A stretch of 64,000 bases of DNA, from contig JBEKHL010000002.1 of NCBI GenBank assembly GCA_050012295.1, positions 37,420 to 101,419 on the forward strand, in the 5' to 3' direction. Under the pieces are notes generated by a model. The model was not told where the DNA came from and searched no databases. It worked only from the letters and a program-made list of their open reading frames with translations. This document shows, in pieces, positions 27,000-34,914 of the stretch (positions are counted from its first letter, which is position 1; each line of letters begins with the position of its first letter). The position numbers and the translations under genes are program-made. Source of the DNA: UBA6186 sp050012295 (GTDB lineage Bacteria; Pseudomonadota; Gammaproteobacteria; UBA6186; Azoamicaceae).

Positions 27000-28768
27000 T
27001 TTTCTTCTTCTGGTAAAAAACCTCCAGATTGCATGTGCCACATATGTGCATATCGACCATTTTGTTGTAATAATTGTTCGTGTGATCCGTCTTCTATAAT
27101 TTGTCCTTTATCAAATACTAAAATACGATCCATGGTGGCTAGGGTAGATAACCTATGCGCAATAACAATAGTAGTGCGGCCTTTAATAAGGGATTGCAAG
27201 CCCTCGTGAATGAGCTGCTCGGTAACGGAATCTAAGGCGCTAGTTGCTTCGTCTAAAATTACTATAGGTGCATTTTTTAACATAGCTCTAGCAATAGCAA
27301 TTCTTTGTCGTTGTCCACCAGATAATTTCATTCCTCGTTCTCCAACTAAAGTTTGATATTGTTCTGGTAGTTTGGTAATAAATTCGTGACAATGGGTATT
27401 TATGGAAGCTTGAATAACTTCTTTGTCGTTGGCATCTGGTTTACCGTAACGAATATTTTCTATTAAAGTTCTATGAAATAGAGAGGTATCTTGAGGGATC
27501 ATCGCTATAGCTGCATGCAAAGAATCTTGAGTAACTTCGCTAATATTTTGGTGATCGATACGGATTTGGCCACTATGTACTTCAAACAGGCGTAAAATTA
27601 AATTAGCAAATGTAGTTTTACCAGATCCGGAAAAACCAACTAAACCAACTTTAGTTCCTGATTCAATAGTTATATATTTATTTTGAAATAATCTATTACC
27701 GTGTTGATAATTAAAAGTTACATTATCGAATTCAATAAGACCATCTTTAACTTGTAACATTTTAGCGTTTGGCGGGTCGACTATATCGTGAGGTGTTTGT
27801 AAAATTGTTAATGCTTGTTTGGCTAGTCCGATTTCTCCAAACAAAGTTGCCAGAGATTCCCCTAAAAACCACATTTGGGCTGTTACACAAGAAGTGCTTT
27901 GCATTACAAACGTAACATCCCCAGCAGAAATTAAATGGTGTTGCCAGCCAATAATTAAAGCTGAAATAAGACCGGCAAAGGTAAAAGTTAAGGGAATATC
28001 TGTCCATAGGCGTAATTTATTATAAGATAAAATAAGTTGTTTATTGCTTTCCATTTCTTGAGCTTGTTGATCTTTAATGTAATTTATTTCTTTGTTACTT
28101 GTTGAGAATAATTTAACAGAGGCAATATTAGAGATAATATCAACAATACTACCGCTTAAACGATTTTTATCTTCGGCGTTTTTTGCGGCGACTATATTAG
28201 TAAATTGGCCAAAATAAATAATTACCCCTAAATGTATAACAATCCAGGTTCCTAATATTAAAGCGCACCATTTGTTTACAGTAGCCATTACTATTAATGT
28301 TGCTATTGTTACCGATAAACTAATTATTATATTCCAACATAAAATCATTCTAATAGTTTCTAAAGCTTTAGGTAAATCTTTAATTTTACTGGCGATGTTA
28401 CCGGAAAATTGATGGCCAAAATAATGGTAAGAATGATTTAATACATAACTAAGGGTATCCATTCTAATGTTTGCTTCGAATTTAGGTAAAATATAGGCTT
28501 GCCACCAATTTTGTAATCGTGTTATAACTATTATAGTTATCCAGGCGCTGCCATATAAATATAGAGCTGGTGCTAGGTGTTGAAAAATATTAATGCGTGG
28601 CTCTGAATAAGAAGTAATAAAATCTATTATCATCTTGATTGCATATGGCATGGCGGTAGATTCTAATATGAAAACAGTTGGAGCCAAAAAAAACACGGTA
28701 AAAGCGATAGGTTGTTTTTTTATAAAATGCCAAAAGAATCGTGATAAGGATTGAGCATGAGGATACAT
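26996..28768 (-). CDS. ABC transporter, fused permease and ATPase
   Basis: 590 residues from the ATG at 28768; one at 28783 is possible, and the ORF to 28849 would run into epmA. An exporter-type membrane domain with six helices (about 20-320) precedes a nucleotide-binding domain. That domain has Walker A GFSGSGKTTFANLILR, Q-loop AMIPQDTSLFHR, signature LSGGQRQRIAIARAM and Walker B IVILDEATSALD, followed by the H-loop IAHRL. It resembles MsbA/multidrug-type homodimers; the substrate is unknown. It is convergent with cvpA (4-base overlap) and divergent from epmA. Confidence 0.92.
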   Translation of the reverse strand: MYPHAQSLSRFFWHFIKKQPIAFTVFFLAPTVFILESTAMPYAIKMIIDFITSYSEPRINIFQHLAPALYLYGSAWITIIVITRLQNWWQAYILPKFEANIRMDTLSYVLNHSYHYFGHQFSGNIASKIKDLPKALETIRMILCWNIIISLSVTIATLIVMATVNKWCALILGTWIVIHLGVIIYFGQFTNIVAAKNAEDKNRLSGSIVDIISNIASVKLFSTSNKEINYIKDQQAQEMESNKQLILSYNKLRLWTDIPLTFTFAGLISALIIGWQHHLISAGDVTFVMQSTSCVTAQMWFLGESLATLFGEIGLAKQALTILQTPHDIVDPPNAKMLQVKDGLIEFDNVTFNYQHGNRLFQNKYITIESGTKVGLVGFSGSGKTTFANLILRLFEVHSGQIRIDHQNISEVTQDSLHAAIAMIPQDTSLFHRTLIENIRYGKPDANDKEVIQASINTHCHEFITKLPEQYQTLVGERGMKLSGGQRQRIAIARAMLKNAPIVILDEATSALDSVTEQLIHEGLQSLIKGRTTIVIAHRLSTLATMDRILVFDKGQIIEDGSHEQLLQQNGRYAHMWHMQSGGFLPEEEN

Positions 28769-28812
28769 AATAATATATTTTAGCATTAAACATATGGAAA
28801 AGGTAGTAAAAC

Positions 28813-29787
28813 ATGCAAAACAAATGGCAACCAACAGCAAATATAGCAATAATTAAACAACGAGCAGAAATATTAAATACTATTAGAAATTTTTTTAAAA
28901 AACATAATGTTTTAGAAGTGGAAACACCTATGTTATCTCAATACTCTGCTACTGCCCCATATATCGACCCAATAGCAGTGGTTGGGAACGAGGGTTTTAA
29001 GCGATTTTTGCAAACTTCACCAGAATATGCGATGAAACGTTTATTAGCGGCAGGTATTGGAGATATTTTTCAATTGTCTAAGGTGTTTCGTGGTATGGAA
29101 GTGGGAAAATTACATAATCCAGAATTTACTATGTTAGAATGGTATAGAATAGGTGTAGATCACCATAAATTAATGGAAGAAATGGTAGAGTTATTCAGGG
29201 TTTGTGGTATTAATTATGAGGTTTGTAAAATAAGTTATCGAGAAATTTTTATTAAATATTTACAAATAGATCCGGTGTTAGCTGATCTGCAAAAATTGAA
29301 AACTTTAGTTTACAATAATATTAAACTTTCTGAACAATTTAAAAATTCTATAATAAATGCTACTAAGCAAGATTGTCAGGAGTTGTTATTTAATCATTGT
29401 ATTGAACCTAATCTAGAGTTAAATAAAATATTGTTTATTTATAATTACCCTAAAGAACAAGCAGCGCTTGCTAAAGTAAATAAAGATCAAGATGGTGTTG
29501 AAGTAGCGGAACGTTTTGAAGTATACATAAATGGAGTAGAATTAGCTAACGGGTATCATGAATTATTAGATCCGGTATTACAGGAACAAAGATTTTTAGC
29601 AGATCAAGATCTGCGTAAAAAACTTGGTAAGCCTCATTTAGAGATTGATCCATATTTAATTGCAGCATTAAAGCATGGGATGCCAAGTTGTAGTGGGGTA
29701 GCCTTGGGTATAGAGCGATTGTTAATGTTAATAATTAAAACTAATTCCATACGAGATGTTCTTTGTTTTCCTTGGGATATAGCGTAG
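28813..29787 (+). CDS. epmA: Elongation factor P--(R)-beta-lysine ligase
   Basis: Class II lysyl-tRNA-synthetase paralogue without the anticodon-binding domain, which attaches beta-lysine to EF-P. 324 residues, as expected. Class II motifs are visible: VLEVETPMLS (motif 1), FQLSKVFRG...NPEFTMLEWY (motif 2), and GVALGIERLLMLI (motif 3). EpmB and efp are not in the window. It ends two bases before the convergent vapC. Confidence 0.95.
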   Translation: MQNKWQPTANIAIIKQRAEILNTIRNFFKKHNVLEVETPMLSQYSATAPYIDPIAVVGNEGFKRFLQTSPEYAMKRLLAAGIGDIFQLSKVFRGMEVGKLHNPEFTMLEWYRIGVDHHKLMEEMVELFRVCGINYEVCKISYREIFIKYLQIDPVLADLQKLKTLVYNNIKLSEQFKNSIINATKQDCQELLFNHCIEPNLELNKILFIYNYPKEQAALAKVNKDQDGVEVAERFEVYINGVELANGYHELLDPVLQEQRFLADQDLRKKLGKPHLEIDPYLIAALKHGMPSCSGVALGIERLLMLIIKTNSIRDVLCFPWDIA

Positions 29788-29789
29788 TT

Positions 29790-30185
29790 TTAACGTCCTA
29801 TTCTTGCTAATTGTGGTAGATTATCAAAATCTGAGTCGCGATCATAAAGAGTTAAATTGTATTGGACAACTAAAGCGGCAATCCAAAGATCATTAGTTGG
29901 AATAGGTTTACCTTTTTTTCTAAGGTAAGCATATAAATTAGCGTAAAAGTGGGTTGTTTGTTCATCTGGATATAAGATAGATACTTCGTCTTTATTAAGA
30001 AATTTTGTAAGAATACGTTCATTTTTTTCTTGCTGGTTACCATGAGCAAAGCCTGCTCTTTGTTCTGCTATAACTATTAGAGGTACAAATATTAAAGAAG
30101 CGCGTTCAACAATTTCTATTACTTCAGGGATGTTATGGCATAAATCTGTATATCTATTAGAATCGATAACTATTTTCATAGCCAT
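29790..30185 (-). CDS. vapC: PIN-domain ribonuclease toxin (VapC family)
   Basis: 131 residues (129 if the second Met is used). PIN acidic residues are in IVIDSNRYTDL (Asp8), IAEQRAG, TNDLWIAALV and YDRDSDFDNL, the four-acid magnesium site of VapC-type RNases, many of which cut initiator tRNA or rRNA loops. It overlaps the upstream antitoxin gene by 10 bases, the standard toxin-antitoxin layout with coupled translation. It is sandwiched between housekeeping epmA and a DUF4143 ATPase, so this is probably an acquired patch. Confidence 0.9.
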   Translation of the reverse strand: MAMKIVIDSNRYTDLCHNIPEVIEIVERASLIFVPLIVIAEQRAGFAHGNQQEKNERILTKFLNKDEVSILYPDEQTTHFYANLYAYLRKKGKPIPTNDLWIAALVVQYNLTLYDRDSDFDNLPQLARIGR

Positions 30186-30436
30186 AATGATTGATCAATT
30201 TGATGTTGTCTTTTGATTTCTGTTTCTATTAAATCAGCTTCTTCATCTGATAAAGTTCCTACAATATCAGAGAGATCTATCTTATATTTAAGAGTTTGCC
30301 CACACCCATTAGCAAGAGCTTCTATTGCAACTTGGTTAAAACTTTTTCCGCTTTCTTTTGTTTTTCGTTTTAACTCTAAATCTACTTCTTTTGGAATGTT
30401 ACGCAATGTGTATTGTTTTATAATATTCTTCTTCAT
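30176..30436 (-). CDS. vapB: Antitoxin of the VapBC pair (ribbon-helix-helix)
   Basis: 86 residues from the ATG at 30436. The N-terminal part, with YTLRNIPKEVDLELKRKTKE and then SGKSFNQVAIEAL, is a ribbon-helix-helix DNA-binding unit like FitA. The acidic C-terminal part (DIVGTLSDEEADLIETEI and beyond) is what would wrap the toxin. The ORF extends upstream to 30478 without a start better than 30436. A pair of GTATAC palindromes abuts the start codon and is the likely autoregulatory operator. Confidence 0.88.
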   Translation of the reverse strand: MKKNIIKQYTLRNIPKEVDLELKRKTKESGKSFNQVAIEALANGCGQTLKYKIDLSDIVGTLSDEEADLIETEIKRQHQIDQSLWL

Positions 30437-30470
30437 GTATACATTGTATACTGCATTAACATATAATGCA
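30437..30470. promoter_or_regulatory. Likely vapBC operator
   Basis: Two GTATAC palindromes (30437-30442 and 30446-30451) separated by ATT touch the vapB start codon. Next to them is a second inverted repeat, TGCATTA (30452-30458) with TAATGCA (30464-30470). On the minus strand TATACA within this block can serve as a -10 element. Such spaced palindromes are what ribbon-helix-helix antitoxins bind. Confidence 0.6.
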
Positions 30471-30499
30471 ACTAGCAAATTTTAATTCTTGGGTTTTTA

Positions 30500-30530
30500 G
30501 TATTTTAGGAGTTGAAAACTCCAAAAATAC
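30500..30530 (+). promoter_or_regulatory. Hairpin upstream of the DUF4143 ATPase gene
   Basis: A 14-bp stem (30500-30513 with 30517-30530) with a single mismatch and a 3-base loop ends 15 bases before the ATPase start codon. The apical part contains GGAGTT/AACTCC, and GGAGTT recurs as the ribosome-binding region just before the ATG. It may be a protein-binding operator or a translation-control hairpin. Confidence 0.45.
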
Positions 30531-30545
30531 AGTTAAAATGGAGTT

Positions 30546-31703
30546 ATGTATTCCAGATTATTACATTTGCCTTTACAAGAATCCCGTAGTTTTTTTCTTT
30601 TTGGTCCAAGAGGAACTGGGAAAACTAGCTGGATTAAAAATCAGATCCATGGAGCTATTTATTTAGATTTATTAAAAAGTGAGACTTATTTATTATTGCA
30701 AGCAGATCCAGGGCGCTTAGAAAATTTAATCCCACCCAAATTTTCTGGATTAATTGTGCTTGATGAAGTACAAAAGATACCTGCTTTATTAAACGAAGTG
30801 CATCGTTTAATCGAATCTTTTAATTATAAATTTGTTCTAACAGGCTCTAGCGCTAGGGCTTTAAGGAAGAAGGGGGTTAATTTATTAGCAGGTCGAGCCA
30901 ACACTTACTCCATGTATCCTTTAACAGTACAAGAATTAAAAGAGGATTTTAATTTAGAAAAATCTTTGCAGTATGGTCATTTACCAAGTGTGTTTTCTCG
31001 TACTAATCCATATATGTATCTTAAATCTTATGTAAAAACTTATTTACAAGAAGAAGTAAGGCAAGAGGGTTTAACGCGCAATATTAGTAATTTTTCTAGA
31101 TTTTTAGAAATAATAAGTTTTTCTCAAGGAGGAGTATTAAATATTACTGAAATTGCTCGTGAAGTTAGTATTAATCGTAAAGTTGTTGAAAGCTATTTTC
31201 ATATTTTAGAAGATTTGTTGTTGGCATTTAGCTTGCCAGTTTTTACTAAGCATGCTAAACGGCGAATGCTGGTTCATCCTAAATTTTATTTTTTTGATGT
31301 TGGGGTATACCGAGCTATACGTCCTAAAGGGCCACTAGATTCTGTTGAAGAAATTGAAGGAGTTGCTTTAGAAACTTTATTTATTCAAGAAATAAGAGCG
31401 ATTAATGAATATTACCAACTAGGGTATGAAAATTACTATTGGCGCACTAATAGTGGTTTAGAAGTAGATGTTGTTTTGTATGGGGAGCGTGGTATTTTAG
31501 CTTTTGAAATTAAGCGTTCTAAAAGTATTAAAGGGAAAGATTTAAGTTCTCTTAAAGAATTTAATTCAGACTATCCTCAAGCTAAATGCTATTTTTTATA
31601 CGGTGGGGAAAATAGAGAGTATTATGAAGGGATTGAGGTAATACCATTTATTGAAGCGTTGAAAGGCTTACCTAAACTGCTGGGTGTTAATTTAACGTTA
31701 TAA
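30546..31703 (+). CDS. AAA_14/DUF4143 ATPase
   Basis: 385 residues. Walker A is GPRGTGKTSW (20-29) and Walker B is LIVLDEVQKIP (about 67-77), followed by a sensor-like FVLTGSSARALRKKG. A DUF4143 domain covers about 180-340. Near its end LEVDVVLYGERGILAFEIK has the D-x(n)-E-x-K spacing of restriction-endonuclease-like folds. The family is common in mobile or accessory DNA and its function is poorly defined. A GGAG lies just before the ATG. It is divergent from vapBC. Confidence 0.88.
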   Translation: MYSRLLHLPLQESRSFFLFGPRGTGKTSWIKNQIHGAIYLDLLKSETYLLLQADPGRLENLIPPKFSGLIVLDEVQKIPALLNEVHRLIESFNYKFVLTGSSARALRKKGVNLLAGRANTYSMYPLTVQELKEDFNLEKSLQYGHLPSVFSRTNPYMYLKSYVKTYLQEEVRQEGLTRNISNFSRFLEIISFSQGGVLNITEIAREVSINRKVVESYFHILEDLLLAFSLPVFTKHAKRRMLVHPKFYFFDVGVYRAIRPKGPLDSVEEIEGVALETLFIQEIRAINEYYQLGYENYYWRTNSGLEVDVVLYGERGILAFEIKRSKSIKGKDLSSLKEFNSDYPQAKCYFLYGGENREYYEGIEVIPFIEALKGLPKLLGVNLTL

Positions 31704-31763
31704 CTTTATATAAATAAATATTTTATAATTTTGAACTAAACTAAAATAAGTCACAAAAAACGT

Positions 31764-31838
31764 GCATAGCAACTAAATATTTTAGTTTATTGTATGCCTT
31801 GGTTTTGTTTGACAATAATAGGCTAAATGCTGTTAAAT
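31764..31838 (+). promoter_or_regulatory. Promoter and cruciform upstream of the OTU gene
   Basis: A consensus -35 TTGACA (31809-31814) is followed after 18 bases by TTAAAT (31833-31838), about 40 bases before the OTU start codon. Just upstream, AACTAAA (31771-31777) pairs with TTTAGTT (31781-31787) inside an outer GCATA/TATGC repeat. It could be an operator for this gene or the terminator of the ATPase gene. Confidence 0.5.
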
Positions 31839-31878
31839 ATAAAAAATTAAAGCGAAAGCACCTTTGGAGATTTGCAGT

Positions 31879-33945
31879 ATGTCGGACAAAACAATAACTA
31901 TTCCTGGAATAACTGGGCAAAACGAAAGTTTTGTTTGGGAAGAAGTTTCAGACAAAAGTGGGAATTGTTTTTATGAATCTATTGCTCACTTAATTAAAGG
32001 TGATAGTCGTCGCTGTGGTTCTATACGTGCAGATATTTCACAATATATTTATAATCATTGGGATGTTTTTAAAGATTTTATTAGTGATGAAGATTTTAAA
32101 AAAGCAGGCATTTCACTTAAGAAGCCAGTAGATGTATTAAAAAATAGTCCGGATCAAGCAGAACAAGAATATTTACGAGAAAAATATAAAGACCTAATTA
32201 ATACTCGAGGAGTTTGGGGAGATAGTACTTCAATTAAAGCAGCTAGCGAAGTATTTAAGGTCAATATTGTTATAGTAAAAGAGAATGGGGAAAAAAATCA
32301 ACAATACCCGGATCCAAATAATAGCAATCTAACATATAGAAAAACCATTTATTTAAGATATCAAGGAGGCAATCATTATCAGCCTTTAATTAATCTTAAA
32401 GAGAAAACAGCTAAAATATGGGCGGCAAATATACCTGATGATGCAATACTTACTAGTTTAGCTCGTGAACAAATAGTAGGTATATTGTTAATAACTGATA
32501 AAAAGAAATTAGAAGCAGAGCTTTTTGAATATTTGCGAACTAAAAGTGATGAAGAGTTAAAAAAATTTTATATTAGCATACTTAAATTTTCTAAACCTAA
32601 AGAAGAAACTGTACTACCAAAGAAAAAACAACCGGAACTATCAGAAACATTTAGTGGGATTTTTGAGTCTTTTGCAAGTTTGTTTTCGAATCCGGTATTT
32701 ATAGAAAGTCTTACGAAGTTATTTGCTGGATTTAGAACTATTTTTCATAAAATAATGGTTGCCTTTAATCCTGGAGCAGAATTTGACGAAAGTGAGAAAG
32801 AAGGGCCATATGGACAATACGTCAAAATATTTTCTCTTGCTGGAGAAGCGGGAAGAAAACTTTATCGTAAGCTATTAAAGAAAATAAATAATAAAGAGAT
32901 TTCATTAACTAATGAACAATTTTTAAATGTTCTTTTGCATAAACTAAAAAAAGATACAAAAGGTTTGTTTAGTAAAGTTGGTCATGCGGTAGTAACAAAA
33001 ATTGAAAAAGAGATTTTTAAAGATCTTAAAGAGAAAGAAGATCAAAGTGAGCAACTTGCTGTTATTGTAGAAGAAAATCTTCGTAAGGGTTATCAGGCAT
33101 ATCTTAAAGCATATCCACCACAAGAAGGAGATGATCCTGAGTCATGGAATAATTTTGAAAATCTTTTTGAAGATGCAGTTCAAATTATTAAGGGCAATGT
33201 ATCAGCGTTAAAGAACGAAATAGATAAACTAATAGACCAAATTAAGGATCCTAACGAAGGATTGTCTGATAAACAAAAAGTCGAACTTTGGGCAATTATA
33301 CAACAAGATCGGTTAAAATTATCACATTTTGTGTTAAAAACAAAAGCTTTTAGTGAAGGTAGTGTTTTAACACCCAAGAAAAAACAAGAATTTGGATTGG
33401 TGTTTGAAAACTTTTTACATAAATTTAATACGCAATCAATTATAGATATACATTCTGCTGGCGATCGAGTAGCTGTTGTTGTACCAGAAGAAGAAAGGAA
33501 AAGTATTTTACGTTTATTTGTTAATGGAAATAAGTATGATTGTCTTGTATCTGAAGATAACTTTACAGAAGCCTTGAGAAAAGCTAAAGAAAGTAGAAGC
33601 GAAGAAATAAAACAAGCAATAGAAATTCAAAATAATCAAATGACAATGGCGCTGGAATCATTAAGAGACGTTGATTTACCAGAAGAGCTGCAAGATGGTG
33701 TTACAGAAAGAGGTCTAAATCAACGATTGCGAGGACTAAAAATATTAGATGAGGTAGGGGATTCTTTAGATGTTAATGCTTATAATGGATTTAAACAAAA
33801 ATTAACAGATAATGCACAAAAATTAACCCACTTAGAAAAGCTTGCTAATCCATGGGTAAATAAACATAATGTAGTTGCCACCGCCGCTGATCCAGTTCAA
33901 AATTTTCCACCACAACACCAATTTATACCACAATCAGTCCATTAA
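31879..33945 (+). CDS. OTU-domain cysteine protease, probable effector
   Basis: 688 residues from the ATG at 31879, which has GGAG 9 bases upstream. Residues about 18-172 form an OTU-type deubiquitinase domain. SDKSGNCFYESIAHL holds the nucleophile Cys30, GVWGDSTSIKAASEVFKVNI is the conserved central strand, and YLRYQGGNHYQPL holds His166. The remaining 500 residues are helical, charged and coiled-coil-like with no recognised domain. There is no signal peptide, as expected of substrates of type IV secretion systems. OTU proteases act on ubiquitin chains, which bacteria lack, so a host target is likely. It has its own promoter next to vapBC and the ATPase. Confidence 0.85.
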   Translation: MSDKTITIPGITGQNESFVWEEVSDKSGNCFYESIAHLIKGDSRRCGSIRADISQYIYNHWDVFKDFISDEDFKKAGISLKKPVDVLKNSPDQAEQEYLREKYKDLINTRGVWGDSTSIKAASEVFKVNIVIVKENGEKNQQYPDPNNSNLTYRKTIYLRYQGGNHYQPLINLKEKTAKIWAANIPDDAILTSLAREQIVGILLITDKKKLEAELFEYLRTKSDEELKKFYISILKFSKPKEETVLPKKKQPELSETFSGIFESFASLFSNPVFIESLTKLFAGFRTIFHKIMVAFNPGAEFDESEKEGPYGQYVKIFSLAGEAGRKLYRKLLKKINNKEISLTNEQFLNVLLHKLKKDTKGLFSKVGHAVVTKIEKEIFKDLKEKEDQSEQLAVIVEENLRKGYQAYLKAYPPQEGDDPESWNNFENLFEDAVQIIKGNVSALKNEIDKLIDQIKDPNEGLSDKQKVELWAIIQQDRLKLSHFVLKTKAFSEGSVLTPKKKQEFGLVFENFLHKFNTQSIIDIHSAGDRVAVVVPEEERKSILRLFVNGNKYDCLVSEDNFTEALRKAKESRSEEIKQAIEIQNNQMTMALESLRDVDLPEELQDGVTERGLNQRLRGLKILDEVGDSLDVNAYNGFKQKLTDNAQKLTHLEKLANPWVNKHNVVATAADPVQNFPPQHQFIPQSVH

Positions 33946-34002
33946 AAGAAAAGGTAACACCTCCATTTGACTTATTAGATTTATTAAAGCAAAATTTACA
34001 AT

Positions 34003-34914
34003 ATGTCTAAATTAATTACTAAAAAAAATATAACTTTTCAGCAAATAATTGGTATTTTGCAACAATTTTGGGAAGAACAAGGGTGTGTTATTTTACAGCC
34101 TATGGATTTAGAGGTTGGGGCTGGAACTTTTCACCCAGCAACTTTTTTACGAGCTATTGGTCCTGAACCGTGGAGTTGTGCACATGTGCAGGCATCTCGC
34201 CGACCAGCAGATGGTCGTTATGGTGAGCATCCTAATAGAAATCAACATTTTTTCCAGTATCAAGTAATAATAAAACCATCGGTACACAATATTCAGGAAT
34301 TATATCTAGATTCTTTAAAAAAATTAGGAATAGATCCGTTACAACATGACATTCGTTTTGTGGAAGATAATTGGGAAGGACCAACTCTAGGAGCAAGAGG
34401 TTTAGGCTGGGAAGTGTGGTTAGATGGTATGGAGATCACTCAGTTTACTTATTTTCAACAAGTTGGTGGATTAGAATGTCGTCCGATAACAGTAGAGTTA
34501 GCCTATGGTATCGAACGTATTGCTATGTATTTACAAAATAAAGATAAAATTAAAGATTTAATTTGGACATATGGTATTAACAAAAATGCAATTACATACG
34601 GAGAAGTGTACCAAGGAGAGCGAGCTATGTCTGCGTATAATTTTGAATATGCAGATCTAGAGATGTTAACCAGGCATTTCAATGATTTTGAACAGCAAAC
34701 CCAACTTTGTTTATCTCACGATTTAATAGATCCTGGGTATGAATTTGTTTTAAAGGCATCTCATACATTTAATTTGCTGGATTCTAGAGGAGCTTTGTCT
34801 GTTACAGAACGACAACAATATATTTTAAGAGTGAGAAATTTATCACGACAAGTAGCGGAGAAATATTATTCTATTAGAGAAAGTCTAGGGTTTCCATTAT
34901 GCAAAAAGATTTAA
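34003..34914 (+). CDS. glyQ: Glycyl-tRNA synthetase alpha subunit
   Basis: Catalytic subunit of the bacterial alpha2-beta2 glycyl-tRNA synthetase. 303 residues, same as E. coli. It begins ITFQQIIGILQQFWEEQGC and carries QPMDLEVGAGTFHPATFLRA, VQASRRPADGRYGEHPNR and ELAYGIERIAMYLQ, all near invariant in the family. It overlaps glyS by 16 bases, so the two subunits are translationally coupled. Confidence 0.98.
   Translation: MSKLITKKNITFQQIIGILQQFWEEQGCVILQPMDLEVGAGTFHPATFLRAIGPEPWSCAHVQASRRPADGRYGEHPNRNQHFFQYQVIIKPSVHNIQELYLDSLKKLGIDPLQHDIRFVEDNWEGPTLGARGLGWEVWLDGMEITQFTYFQQVGGLECRPITVELAYGIERIAMYLQNKDKIKDLIWTYGINKNAITYGEVYQGERAMSAYNFEYADLEMLTRHFNDFEQQTQLCLSHDLIDPGYEFVLKASHTFNLLDSRGALSVTERQQYILRVRNLSRQVAEKYYSIRESLGFPLCKKI

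Noticed and set aside
30466..30666. 66-residue ORF overlapping the DUF4143 ATPase start
   Set aside because: It is out of frame with the ATPase, spans the vapBC operator and hairpin, and has no ribosome-binding site.
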